Assembly: GCF_025808395.1 (NCBI RefSeq)
Contig: NZ_CP075524.1
Span: 1,860,001 to 1,924,000 of the forward strand
Source: Microcella sp.
Lineage (GTDB): Bacteria; Actinomycetota; Actinomycetes; Actinomycetales; Microbacteriaceae
Direction: 5' to 3'
Length of the DNA stretch: 64,000 nt
Shown here: piece by piece, positions 26,425 to 34,847 of the stretch
How positions within the stretch are numbered: the first letter of the stretch is position 1
Layout of the letters: each line of letters begins with the position of its first letter
The notes under the pieces: generated by a model
Seen by the model: only the letters and a program-made list of their open reading frames with translations
Database searches by the model: none
Told to the model about the DNA's origin: nothing
Program-made: the position numbers and the translations under genes

Positions 26425-27374
26425 CTGCCGCGCAGGCGCGCAATCTCTTCTCGCAGCCGCCTGATGTGGTCGGGCGATGCCGAACCACCAGCCTCGACGG
26501 CGTCGAGTTCGCCGCTGAGCTCGTCGAGTTCGGCCGCCCCTCGGTCGACCGGCAGGCGGATGCTGCCTGTCGCCGACACTTCGCCGGCGCGGTCGGTGTG
26601 CACTTCTTCACGCGCTTGATCCATGGCGGTGAGCACGATGCCGATGAGCACGTTGAGCACGGTAAAGACGATGAAGAACATGTACGAGAGGAAGAAGAGG
26701 AGCGCGATCGGTGTGATGTCGAGCCCGGCAAGAAACGAGTCGGGAAAGTTTTCGAGCGTCAGCATGACCGTGAGCGTCAGCATTGCCGCGCCGACGTTGC
26801 CCCACTGCTCGGGGTTCTCAGTGCCGAACAGGTAGACGCCCGCCATGGCGTAGATAAACATCAAGAAGCCGATGAGCACGGCAAGGTTGGCGAGCGGAGC
26901 GACCGACTTGACCATCGACAGCATGAGGATGCGCGCTTCGGGCAAGAAACGGAAGATGCGCAGAATGCGCAGCAGCCGCACGAGTCGGAAGATGACGGTG
27001 GCACCGTCGAGGAAGGGGATGGCGATGACGATGATGAAGTCGAAAACGTTCCAGGGGTTGCGGAAGAACATCCACGGCTTCTTGCCGTATGACACGATGC
27101 GAAAGACCAGTTCGACCGTGTAGAAGATGATCGCGAAGCGGTCGATCATCGTCGCGATCAGCACCACCTCGGGCGACACCCCGCTGAAGGTCAGCACGGC
27201 GAGCGCGGCGGCGTTGGCGATGATGACGGCGAGCACGACGAACTCGAAACCGTTGCCGTACATGAGCTTGGCCAACCACTGCACGCGGTAGGCCGGCAGC
27301 TGCATGGTGGCTGACGTGAACAGCCCGGGTGAGACGGTCGTTGACTCAGAGGGGGAGGGGGTGGGCGCGGTCAT
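26421..27374 (-). CDS. single-domain voltage-gated cation channel (BacNaV type)
   Basis: A 317-aa ion-transport protein with six transmembrane segments. Start ATG 27374 opens the MTAPTPSPSE N-terminus; the in-frame extension upstream is shadow sequence. S1 is near residue 48 (FEFVVLAVIIANAAALAVL), S4 carries regularly spaced arginines (FRLVRLLRILRIFRF, near residue 135), and the pore loop reads LTVMLTLENFPD: TLENF corresponds to the TLESW selectivity filter of NaChBac/NavAb, with the key Glu kept. The C-terminus is a charged, possibly tetramerising coiled coil (about residues 285-315). Probably a homotetrameric Na+ or Ca2+ channel; ion preference cannot be fixed from the filter alone. Confidence 0.88.
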   Translation of the reverse strand: MTAPTPSPSESTTVSPGLFTSATMQLPAYRVQWLAKLMYGNGFEFVVLAVIIANAAALAVLTFSGVSPEVVLIATMIDRFAIIFYTVELVFRIVSYGKKPWMFFRNPWNVFDFIIVIAIPFLDGATVIFRLVRLLRILRIFRFLPEARILMLSMVKSVAPLANLAVLIGFLMFIYAMAGVYLFGTENPEQWGNVGAAMLTLTVMLTLENFPDSFLAGLDITPIALLFFLSYMFFIVFTVLNVLIGIVLTAMDQAREEVHTDRAGEVSATGSIRLPVDRGAAELDELSGELDAVEAGGSASPDHIRRLREEIARLRGS

Positions 27375-27438
27375 GGCGAATCGCTTTCGGTCAGGGGGTG
27401 TGCCCAACCTAGCGCCGCTCAGCCCACTTGCGAAGGTT

Positions 27439-27490
27439 GCCGTTCGTGGCAAGGGTTGAGAAACGTTTCGGCACCCTTGCCACGAACGGC
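27439..27490. repeat. perfect 18-bp inverted repeat, family A copy 2
   Basis: GCCGTTCGTGGCAAGGGT (27439-27456) is perfectly complementary to 27473-27490, with a 16-nt loop containing GAAACGTTTC. It fills the gap between the RND gene stop and the channel gene start on the minus strand. Family resemblance to 23531-23590 (CGTGGCA arms and AACGTT loop). No U tract follows, so it is more likely a REP-like element than a terminator. Confidence 0.8.
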
Positions 27491-27495
27491 CACTC

Positions 27496-30400
27496 TCACG
27501 GCGTTGCCGGCCGCGCTCGGCGTGCGGGCTGCCCGTCGAGCTCTGCCGCCTTCGCCGCGCGCTTCTCCTCGCGGCGCTCGCGCGCACCCTCCACGAGGTA
27601 GTACAGCGCGGGCAGCACCACGAGGGTGAGCAGCGTCGACGAGATGAGCCCGCCGATGACGACGATGGCGAGCGGCTGCGAGATGAATCCTCCGCTGCCG
27701 GTGAGCCCGATGGCGAGCGGGATGAGCGCGAAGATGGTGGCGGCCGCCGTCATGAGGATGGGGCGCAGGCGTCGCGACGAGCCCTCGATGACCGATTGAC
27801 GCACCGACATGCCGCGTTCTCTGAACTGGTTGACGAGGTCGATGAGCACGATCGCGTTGGTGACGACGATGCCGATGAGCATGAGCACGCCGATGAGCGA
27901 CGGCACTCCGAGCGGAATGTTCGCGATCAACTGCAGGCCGATGGCGCCGGTCGCCGCAAACGGAATCGACACGAGCAGCAGCAGCGGCTGCCGCAGGCTC
28001 TTGAAGGTGGCCACCATGACGACGTAGACGATGAGAATGGCGGCGAGCAGCGCGAGGCCGAGTTGGCTGAAGGCGTCAGCCTGCTGGGCGGTGACGCCGC
28101 CGAGGTTCGCCGAGGCGCTGTCGGGCAAGGTGGTCGCGTCGACGGCCTCGCGCACCGCGGTCGAGACGCCCCCGATGTCGGCGATGCCGGGAGTCACCGA
28201 GACGGTCGCGCTGCGCACGCCGCGAATGGTCGTGATGTTCGCCGGGCCGGTCGCCTCGTCGACGGTCGCCAGCTCGCTGAGGGGCTGGGGGCCGATTGCG
28301 GTCGGGATGCTGAAGTCACGCAACTCTTGCGCCGTGGTGGGCGCGCTCTCGTTGGGCAAGTAGATCGACAGGGTCTTGCCGTCGATGACGACCTGACCGA
28401 CCGAGGCCGGAAACATGGCCTGCGCAACGATGCCGCCGACGGCGATCTCGCTGAGCCCCAGTTCTGCGGCCCTCTCGCGGTCGACTTCGATGGCGAGGTA
28501 GGGCTGAGTCGACGCGAGGTTGCTGCTCGCTTCGGCGACCACATCGACGTCGCGCACGGCGGCGAGGATGCGGTCGGAGGCTTCGCGCAGGTCGCTCTCG
28601 TTCGCCGCCGTGATGCGCACGTCGATCGTCGATGATGCGAATCCCGAACCGGCAGACTGCAGGGCGAGGTCGCCCACGCCGTCGAGGTCGGCGACGGCGT
28701 CGCGCACCGCATTCTGCAGTTCGACCTGGTCGAACGACTCGTCGGTGGTGATCGAGTAGGTGATGTCGCCACCGCCTCTGAAGAAGGCGAGCGCCGACCC
28801 GTCACCCGAGCCGATCGACACCTGCACGGTCTCGATGCCGTCGACCTCGAGCAGGGTGTCTTCGACTACCGAGGCCGCGCGGTCGAGTTCTTCGAGGCTC
28901 GTGCCGTTCTCGAGCGACTGCGTGACGGTGAGCGTGTTCTGCCCCGAGTCGCCGATGAAGTTGGTCTGCAGGTTGGTGGCGAGCCCGGCGGTACCGCCGA
29001 GCAGCATGAGCGAGAGCAGCACGGTGGCGACGGGGCGCTTGAGCGTCCAGCGCACGACGGGCAGGTAGCTGCGCTGCAGCCGGGTGGGCTGAGCCGATTC
29101 TTCTTCGAGCGAGAGCGCGGCAGCGTGCGAGCCGACCTTGGGTGGGCGCAAGAACCAGTACGACAGCACCGGCACGATCGTGAGTGAGACGAAGAGCGAG
29201 GCGGCGAGGGCGATGGCGGTCGTCAACGCGAAGGGGCGGAAGAGTTCGCCCGTGATGTCTCCGACGAGCGCGAGGGGCAAGAAGACGGCGATGGTCGTCG
29301 CGGTGGCCGCCGTGATCGCGGTGGCCACTTCGCGCACGCCGACGAGAATCGCCTGCATCTTCGGCTCACCGAGGGCGAGGTGCCGCTTGATGTTTTCGAC
29401 GACGACGATCGAGTCGTCGACGACGCGGCCGACGGAGATGGTGATGGCGCCGAGGGTCAAGATGTTGAGCGAATACCCGGCCGCCTGCATGCCGATGAAG
29501 GTGAGCAGAATCGAGGTGGGTATCGAGATGGCGGTGACGAGGGTCGATCGCACCGACAGCAAGAAGACCAGAATGATGATGACGGCGAAGATGAGGCCGA
29601 GGGTGCCTTCGACGGCGAGCGCCTCGATCGAGCTCTCGATGAACGGTGCCTGATCGAACACCACAGTGAAGGTGGTGTTCGAGCCGATGGCGGTGGCGAT
29701 CGCGGGCAGGGCATCTTGCACCAGTCGTGACACTTCGACGGTGTTGCCGGCGGGAGTCTTCGTAACGGCGAGGGTCAGCGAGGGTTCGCCGTTGACGCGC
29801 GAGACGCCTTGAATGGGGTCGCTGACGATGGCGAGCTCGGCGACGTCGGCGATGGTCGTGACGCCGTCGCTCTCGGCACCGATGAGGGGCAGGGCGCCGA
29901 GTTCGTCGATGCCCTCGATGCGCACGCCCGTCAGCACCGACAGAGTTGTGCCGTCTTCGGTGATGGTGCCTGCGGGCAGCAGCACGCCGTAGGCGTCGAG
30001 CGCGTCGGTGATGTCGGCGCGACTCAGCCCCAGGGTGAACAGCTCGTCGTCGTCTGGCGTGATCGTGACGCGGTCGCCGACAGCACCGAAGACGGCGACC
30101 TCGCGCACGCCTTCGAGTTCGGTGAGCTCGGGCACTGCCTGGTTCTGCAACGCGGCGGCGAGGTCGCCAGGTGAGAGGTTGCTCGTGACTGCGATTTGGA
30201 TGACGGGCAAGTCGTCGATCGAGCCGGTGACCACCTGGGGTTCGACGTCGTTCGGCAGCGAGAGTCGGTTGACGGCGAGTTGCACGCGCTGCTCGGCGCG
30301 GGCGATATCGGTGCCGAACTCGAATCGCGCGCTGACGATCGAGAAGCCGGTGCTCGAGGTGGCGTTCGAGCTTTCGAGGTTGGGCACGCCCTGCACGGCC

Positions 30401-30609
30401 GTTTCGATGGGCGTGCTGACGTCGGCTTCGACGGCTTCGGGCGCGGCACCGGGGTAGGCAGTGATGATGAGCACTTGCGGAAAACTGACCGAGGGAATCA
30501 GCTCTTGCTTGAGGCTCGTCAACGACAGGTAGCCGAAGAACCCCACAACGATCGTGACCAGGGCGATGAGGGCGCGGTTGCGCAGGCTGAACACCGAAAG
30601 CAAGTGCAC
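27496..30609 (-). CDS. RND-family efflux transporter permease
   Basis: A 1037-aa AcrB/HAE1-type RND permease. Start GTG 30609 is preferred because GGAG lies 6 nt upstream; TTG 30615 is the alternative. Visible landmarks: TM1 (ALIALVTIVVGFFGYLSL), the first periplasmic porter domain with YPGAAPEAVEADVSTPIETA, the GRVVDDSIVVVENIKRHL segment of TM4 with the proton-relay Asp pair (near residue 395), a second porter half from about residue 540, and TM10-12 at the end (PLAIVVIGGLISSTLLTLVVLPALYYL). No membrane-fusion or outer-membrane partner is adjacent, as expected for a monoderm actinobacterium, so it may act alone on lipids or drugs. Confidence 0.92.
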   Translation of the reverse strand: MHLLSVFSLRNRALIALVTIVVGFFGYLSLTSLKQELIPSVSFPQVLIITAYPGAAPEAVEADVSTPIETAVQGVPNLESSNATSSTGFSIVSARFEFGTDIARAEQRVQLAVNRLSLPNDVEPQVVTGSIDDLPVIQIAVTSNLSPGDLAAALQNQAVPELTELEGVREVAVFGAVGDRVTITPDDDELFTLGLSRADITDALDAYGVLLPAGTITEDGTTLSVLTGVRIEGIDELGALPLIGAESDGVTTIADVAELAIVSDPIQGVSRVNGEPSLTLAVTKTPAGNTVEVSRLVQDALPAIATAIGSNTTFTVVFDQAPFIESSIEALAVEGTLGLIFAVIIILVFLLSVRSTLVTAISIPTSILLTFIGMQAAGYSLNILTLGAITISVGRVVDDSIVVVENIKRHLALGEPKMQAILVGVREVATAITAATATTIAVFLPLALVGDITGELFRPFALTTAIALAASLFVSLTIVPVLSYWFLRPPKVGSHAAALSLEEESAQPTRLQRSYLPVVRWTLKRPVATVLLSLMLLGGTAGLATNLQTNFIGDSGQNTLTVTQSLENGTSLEELDRAASVVEDTLLEVDGIETVQVSIGSGDGSALAFFRGGGDITYSITTDESFDQVELQNAVRDAVADLDGVGDLALQSAGSGFASSTIDVRITAANESDLREASDRILAAVRDVDVVAEASSNLASTQPYLAIEVDRERAAELGLSEIAVGGIVAQAMFPASVGQVVIDGKTLSIYLPNESAPTTAQELRDFSIPTAIGPQPLSELATVDEATGPANITTIRGVRSATVSVTPGIADIGGVSTAVREAVDATTLPDSASANLGGVTAQQADAFSQLGLALLAAILIVYVVMVATFKSLRQPLLLLVSIPFAATGAIGLQLIANIPLGVPSLIGVLMLIGIVVTNAIVLIDLVNQFRERGMSVRQSVIEGSSRRLRPILMTAAATIFALIPLAIGLTGSGGFISQPLAIVVIGGLISSTLLTLVVLPALYYLVEGARERREEKRAAKAAELDGQPARRARPATP

Positions 30610-30687
30610 GGTCAACTCCGGTCAGTGGGCGAGCGGTGCTCGGGGGCTGTGGGTGGCATGTCGAACGCGGGTCAGCATCCCAGCATC

Positions 30688-30744
30688 CGCTGTGTATTCG
30701 CACAGCGAGCGATGGGCGCCGACCTCGAATTCGACCGATCGGTC
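30688..30744 (-). promoter_or_regulatory. RND upstream region: TetR-like palindrome and stem-loop
   Basis: GACCGATCGGTC at 30733-30744 is a perfect 12-bp palindrome of the kind bound by TetR/AcrR-family regulators. CGCTGTG (30688-30694) and CACAGCG (30701-30707) form a 7-bp stem with a 6-nt loop nearer the gene. Both lie in the 152-bp gap between the RND start and the end of the upstream minus-strand MocR gene. No TetR gene is present in the window. Confidence 0.35.
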
Positions 30745-30761
30745 AGGATGCCCGAGTCACG

Positions 30762-32213
30762 CTACACGACGGCCGCGAGCACCTCATCTGAGGCGACGAG
30801 CGGCTCGCGCTGCACGACACGGTTCCAGGCGAGCTCGAGCAGGTCGAGGGCTCGGAGCGTGTGCTCGGCCGGGTGGCAGAACGGCAGGCGCAGAAAGCGC
30901 TCGAAGGCTCCGTCGATGCCGAAGCGCGGCCCGGCGCCGATGAGCAGCCCTTCGGCGCGCGCGGCGAGTGCGAGCTGCGAGCTGACGGGGGCCCCGAGGT
31001 TGACCCACAGGCTCAGGCCGCCGTCGACGTGGGGCACTGCCCAGCTCGGAAAGCGCTGCTCGAGCTCTGCGATCATGAGCGAGTGCCCGGTGCGCAGGTC
31101 GGCGCGGCGGGCAGCCAGCACGCGATCATACGAGTCGAGAAGACGCAGTAGCACGAGTTGCTCGAGCACGGGAGACCCGAGGTCGCCGGCGAGGCGAGCA
31201 AGCGAGAGGCGCGTGATGAGGTCGCGGTCGCCGCGCACCCAGCCGAGTCTGATGCCGCCCCAGATGCTCTTGCCGACCGAGCCGACGGTGACCACGGTGG
31301 CGCCGCGCTGCTCGGCGCCGATGGCGAAGGGCGCTGGCTGGTCGTCGCGGCCGAAGCCGAGTTCAGCCATGGTCTCGTCGACGAGCAGCACGGTGCCGTG
31401 CGCGGCGGCGAGGCTCTGCAGTCGCTGCCGCTGCTCGTCGGGCATGGTGCGGCCGGTGGGGTTGTGAAAGTCGGGCATGAGGTAGGCGAGCGCGGGGGCG
31501 GTGCGCGGCATCACTTGCTCGAGCACTTCGTTGCTCCAGCCCTCGTCGGTCGTGACCGGAACAGTGACGAGTCGCGCGCCCGCATGCTGCAGGGCTTCGA
31601 CGGCGTGCGGGTAGCTCGGCGCTTCGATGAGGGCTCGGTCGCCGCGCGAGAGCAGGGTGCGAGTGATGAGGGCGATCGCGTGCTGCGCACCGAGGGTGAT
31701 GAGTATCTCGTCGGCCGTGGTCGGCAGCCCGCGTGCCGTGTAGCGGTCGGCGATGGCCTGGCGCAGCACTCGCAGGCCGACGGGGTCGAAGCCGCTTTCG
31801 TGCAGGTGGGCGGGCAGCAGGTCGGCGGCTTCTCGGGCGGCTTCGGCGACGAGCGGAATGGCGGTGAGGGTCGCTTTCGAGAGGTCGATGATGCCCGGGC
31901 CGGCAGACTCCCCGAGTGCAGGAGCCCCGTCGTCGAAGCTGCGGGGTAGCCGCGCGACGGTGCCTGACCCGCGCAGGCTTTCGGCGAACCCGAGCTCGCG
32001 CAGTCGCGCGTAGGCGGCGGCGACGGTGGTGCGGCTGAGGTCTTCGTGCTCGGCGAGCAGGCGCTCGGCGGGCAGCCGGGTGCCGAGCGAGATGCGCCCG
32101 TCGAGAATGAGTAGGCGCACGCGGTCGGCGAGCGCCTCGTAGAGCGGAGTGGTGCCGTGCGGGCGCCACTCACCCAATTGAGAGGCCAATGCTCGAGCCG
32201 AGAGGGAGGGCAT
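30762..32213 (-). CDS. MocR-type PLP-dependent GntR regulator (YczR-like)
   Basis: A 483-aa fusion of a GntR winged helix and a fold-type I aminotransferase domain. The N-terminal HTH spans about residues 14-82 (PLYEALADRVRLLILDGRISLG, broken for length; then LSRTTVAAAYARLRELGF). The aminotransferase-like domain follows from residue 110 with the PLP lysine in TVGSVGKSIWGG (near residue 325). MocR proteins sense PLP or an amino compound. It is divergent from a YczE-like membrane gene, the typical YczR-YczE arrangement in which the regulator controls that gene. Confidence 0.9.
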   Translation of the reverse strand: MPSLSARALASQLGEWRPHGTTPLYEALADRVRLLILDGRISLGTRLPAERLLAEHEDLSRTTVAAAYARLRELGFAESLRGSGTVARLPRSFDDGAPALGESAGPGIIDLSKATLTAIPLVAEAAREAADLLPAHLHESGFDPVGLRVLRQAIADRYTARGLPTTADEILITLGAQHAIALITRTLLSRGDRALIEAPSYPHAVEALQHAGARLVTVPVTTDEGWSNEVLEQVMPRTAPALAYLMPDFHNPTGRTMPDEQRQRLQSLAAAHGTVLLVDETMAELGFGRDDQPAPFAIGAEQRGATVVTVGSVGKSIWGGIRLGWVRGDRDLITRLSLARLAGDLGSPVLEQLVLLRLLDSYDRVLAARRADLRTGHSLMIAELEQRFPSWAVPHVDGGLSLWVNLGAPVSSQLALAARAEGLLIGAGPRFGIDGAFERFLRLPFCHPAEHTLRALDLLELAWNRVVQREPLVASDEVLAAVV

Positions 32214-32257
32214 GCGGCCACCGTATCAGAATTGGCCTCTTGCTGGCAGTCCAATTT
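32174..32257. promoter_or_regulatory. yczR/yczE divergent operator region
   Basis: AGAGGCCAAT at 32181-32190 and ATTGGCCTCT at 32231-32240 are perfect 10-bp inverted copies flanking the regulator start codon; CCAATT is repeated at 32174-32179 and 32251-32256. MocR regulators bind repeated half-sites in their divergent promoters, so these are the natural candidates. One half-site lies within the first codons of the regulator. Confidence 0.5.
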
Positions 32258-32260
32258 CCC

Positions 32261-32944
32261 ATGGATGATGATGCCATGTTCGCGACTCAACTCATGATCC
32301 GCCGCTGGGGCCAGCTGATGCTCGGCCTCTTCCTCTACGGCGTCGCGGTCGCGCTACTCGTGCGGGCCAACGTGGGGCTCGACCCGTGGATGGTGTTCTC
32401 GCAGGGCCTCGAGGTGCAGACGGGGTGGTCGATCGGTCTCACCGTGGTGCTCGTGGGTGCCGTGGTGTTGCTGCTCTGGATTCCGCTCAAGCAGAGGCCA
32501 GGCATCGGCACGGTGCTCAACGTTCTGCTCATCGGCCCGGTCGTCGACCTCACGATGCTCGTCGTTGAGACGCCTGACGAGTGGTGGGCGCAGTGGCTTG
32601 TCTTCTTCGGCGGGCTCGCCCTGCTGGCGATCGCCACGGGGCTCTACATCGGGGCCCGCTTCGGGCCGGGGCCGCGCGACGGCCTCATGACCGGAGCCCA
32701 CGCGCGCTTCGGCTGGAAGATCTGGAAGGTGCGCACGGGCGTCGAAGTGACAGTGCTCGCGATCGGCTGGCTGCTCGGCGGCACCGTCGGGCTCGGCACC
32801 GTCGCCTTCGCACTGCTCATCGGCCCCATGGTCGGCGTCACGCTGCCGCTCTTGCGCGTGCCTGAACCTCACAACCCCGGGCCGGCGGCACCTACGCCCG
32901 CCGTCGGCCCGGCATCGTCGACCGTGGGCACGGTGCCAGCATGA
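32261..32944 (+). CDS. YczE/YitT-type membrane protein
   Basis: A 227-aa protein with five or six membrane helices. Start ATG 32261 (alternative ATG 32276, which gives the more family-typical N-terminus MFATQLMIRRWGQLMLGLFLYG-type start). The segment VRANVGLDPWMVFSQGL near residue 40 and GARFGPGPRDGLMTGAHARFG near residue 135 are characteristic of YczE-family proteins. Function unknown, presumed transport, controlled by the divergent MocR regulator. Its stop overlaps the next small gene (ATGA). Confidence 0.85.
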   Translation: MDDDAMFATQLMIRRWGQLMLGLFLYGVAVALLVRANVGLDPWMVFSQGLEVQTGWSIGLTVVLVGAVVLLLWIPLKQRPGIGTVLNVLLIGPVVDLTMLVVETPDEWWAQWLVFFGGLALLAIATGLYIGARFGPGPRDGLMTGAHARFGWKIWKVRTGVEVTVLAIGWLLGGTVGLGTVAFALLIGPMVGVTLPLLRVPEPHNPGPAAPTPAVGPASSTVGTVPA

Positions 32945-33081
32945 TCGGCCTCATGATCGCGCTCGGCGGTCTGTGCCTCTGGGGCATCATCGCGACGATC
33001 GAGTTGGTGGCGAGAGACGGGTATGGGCCCATACCCGTCCGCTCGCACTGGGGTTTCTACGCGAGCTCGCTCGCCGCGTAG
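32941..33081 (+). CDS. 46-aa small membrane protein
   Basis: A short ORF starting at ATG 32941, overlapping the YczE stop by 4 bp. It encodes one hydrophobic helix (MIGLMIALGGLCLWGIIATI) followed by an ELVARDGYGPIPVRS tail, a layout seen in small actinobacterial membrane proteins with a DGY-x-x-IP motif. The overlap with an upstream gene and the clear helix make it likely real. Its 3' end overlaps the 3' end of the convergent MerR gene by 25 bp. Function unknown. Confidence 0.65.
   Translation: MIGLMIALGGLCLWGIIATIELVARDGYGPIPVRSHWGFYASSLAA
33016..33039. repeat. perfect 24-bp palindrome in overlapping 3' region
   Basis: GACGGGTATGGG at 33016-33027 is followed directly by its reverse complement at 33028-33039. 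It lies inside the 46-aa ORF (residues DGYGPIPV) and 18 bp beyond the stop of the convergent MerR gene. It could fold as a hairpin in either transcript or bind a dimeric protein. Confidence 0.7.
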
Positions 33082-33803
33082 ACGCGCATCGCCTCGCGCA
33101 CGAACTCGGCGGCCTCGGGGCCGCCGTAGTGCTTCGCGAAGCGCGGGTCTGCGACATACATATCGCCAAGCCCGAGGTATGCCTCGGCACTCGGAGCCGT
33201 GTCGCCCCAGCCGGCTCGCACCCAGGCGTAGTGCCGGGCGGTCAGGGCTTGCACGTCTGCGTCGTCAGCCGGAGTGCCGGCCGCGTGCGCGGCGGCGAAG
33301 CCGCGCTGCAGTTGGTCGACCTCGTTCTTGAAGGCCGCTTGGCCCTCGGCGCCGAGTTCTCGCCACCAGCGGTCGCTGCGGGCGTAGGCGTCTGCACCCC
33401 AACGCTGTTCGACCTCGTCTTGGTAGACGGTGTGGTCGAATCCGTCGAACATGTCTTCTGCCATCAGTTGTTCACCTCCTTCCAGTTGTCGAATGGTGGT
33501 CGTGACGCTCGCGATCTGCCGCGCGACCCGCTCTCGCTCGAGTTCGAGCCAGTGCAGGTGCGTGACGAGTGCACGAACGTCGTCGGTCTGCCCCGCGAGC
33601 ACCTCGGCGATGGCGGGCAGCCCGAGCCCCAGGTCTCGCAGCATCAAGATGCGCTGCAGGCGCGTGAGCGCTGCTTCGTCGTAGTACCGGTAGCCGTTGG
33701 CGCCAATGCTCGACGGATGCAGCAGCCCGATGTCGTGATAGTGCCGCAGGGTGCGGCTCGTGGTGCCCGAGAGTCGGGCGATGTCGTGAATCGACCACTG
33801 CAT
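33057..33803 (-). CDS. MerR-family regulator with TipAS domain
   Basis: A 248-aa TipA-like regulator. Start ATG 33803 is preceded by AGAGGAG; a much longer in-frame extension upstream covers the DUF4097 region on the other strand and is not real. The MerR winged helix is at residues 1-70 (SIHDIARLSGTTSRTLRHYH), then a coiled coil (about 78-108), then a TipAS effector domain (about 128-245; the YQDEVEQRWG and HYAWVRAGWG segments). TipAS domains trap thiopeptide or other antibiotics and activate transcription. Confidence 0.92.
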   Translation of the reverse strand: MQWSIHDIARLSGTTSRTLRHYHDIGLLHPSSIGANGYRYYDEAALTRLQRILMLRDLGLGLPAIAEVLAGQTDDVRALVTHLHWLELERERVARQIASVTTTIRQLEGGEQLMAEDMFDGFDHTVYQDEVEQRWGADAYARSDRWWRELGAEGQAAFKNEVDQLQRGFAAAHAAGTPADDADVQALTARHYAWVRAGWGDTAPSAEAYLGLGDMYVADPRFAKHYGGPEAAEFVREAMRVYAASELA

Positions 33804-33929
33804 ACGTGCTCCTCTCGTGCTCGTCACGTGCATGCTCGCGCTGTTCGCGTGCGTCGCCCACGTTAGAGGTTGACGTTGCGTCAATGTCAAGCGGTCGGGA
33901 AAGCATCCCTGTTGCGCTTCGTCGATTCG

Positions 33930-33966
33930 CGATATATCGTGAGTCTCGAAGACGCGATATATCGCG
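33930..33966 (+). promoter_or_regulatory. PadR-type double operator upstream of DUF4097-padR
   Basis: CGATATATCG at 33930-33939 recurs within a 14-bp perfect palindrome CGCGATATATCGCG at 33953-33966. Similar TATATCG-centred palindromes are bound by actinobacterial PadR-family repressors, and a PadR gene ends this operon, so autoregulation is likely. AAGGAG at about 33994-33999 serves the DUF4097 start. Confidence 0.6.
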
Positions 33967-34004
33967 ATAGGGATGCCCCACCGGGGTGTGAGCAAGGAGC
34001 CCGT

Positions 34005-34847
34005 ATGGCCACCGAAACCTGGATTGTCACCGAACCGACCGTCATCGATCTTGAGATCGTGCGCGCCCTCAAGGTGGGGCTCATCGGCGGGCAGGTCGAC
34101 ATCGTCGCCCACGACGAGCCTGGTGCTCGCGTCGAAGTGCACTCGGTGGCGGGCCGCGATCTGCGCGTCGCGCTCGAGGGTGACACTCTCGTGGTCGATC
34201 ACCCGCAGATCAGGTGGGAGACCTTCTTTGACAACTTCAAGCTGTTCAGCGGCAAGGCGAAGGCTGACGTGAGCATTCTGGTGCCGCGCAGTGCTCGGTT
34301 GACGGTGGGGGTGGTGACGGCCGAGGCGCTCATCAGCGGCATGCACTGCGACGCGTCGGTCAACACGGTGAGCGGAGACGTGGTGCTTGACGGAGTGGTG
34401 GGCGACGTGTCGGTGCACGCCGTGAGCGGCGAAGTGTCGATTCGCGAGCACCGCGGAAGCCTCGACGTTCAGACGGTCGGCGGTGACGTGACGGTATCGG
34501 GCGAGGTGCGGCGTCTGACGTGCGACAGTGTCTCGGCGAACGTGGTGGCCGACCTTCGCGGTACCCCAGACCGCGTGCGCAACAGCACCGTCGCGGGCGA
34601 CCTCACGGTGCGGCTCGACGCAGGGGTCGCCGCGCAGTATCTGATCAACACGATGACGGGGCGCTTGCAGCTCGACGACGCGCGCATCAGCGGAGTGAAG
34701 GGCCAGTACTCGGGCCGGTATGGCCAGTTGGCGGGTGCGTTCACCGAGGTGCGCGCGAACTCAGTGTCGGGTGACGTGTCGGTGGTGCACACCGATCGTG
34801 GGTCTTCTGCGACGCCTGAGGCTGACACTGCTGAGGCTTCGGCGTGA
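34005..34847 (+). CDS. DUF4097 beta-repeat protein
   Basis: A 280-aa protein with the right-handed beta-helix pattern of DUF4097: repeated short strands of the form SGDVVLDGVVGDVSVHAVSG, VSIREHRGSLDVQTVGGDV and similar from residues about 90 to 265. No signal peptide or membrane segment. Start ATG 34005 has AAGGAG about 6 nt upstream. DUF4097 genes commonly sit with PadR regulators; the molecular role is unknown, possibly envelope-stress-related adhesion or sensing. Confidence 0.85.
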   Translation: MATETWIVTEPTVIDLEIVRALKVGLIGGQVDIVAHDEPGARVEVHSVAGRDLRVALEGDTLVVDHPQIRWETFFDNFKLFSGKAKADVSILVPRSARLTVGVVTAEALISGMHCDASVNTVSGDVVLDGVVGDVSVHAVSGEVSIREHRGSLDVQTVGGDVTVSGEVRRLTCDSVSANVVADLRGTPDRVRNSTVAGDLTVRLDAGVAAQYLINTMTGRLQLDDARISGVKGQYSGRYGQLAGAFTEVRANSVSGDVSVVHTDRGSSATPEADTAEASA

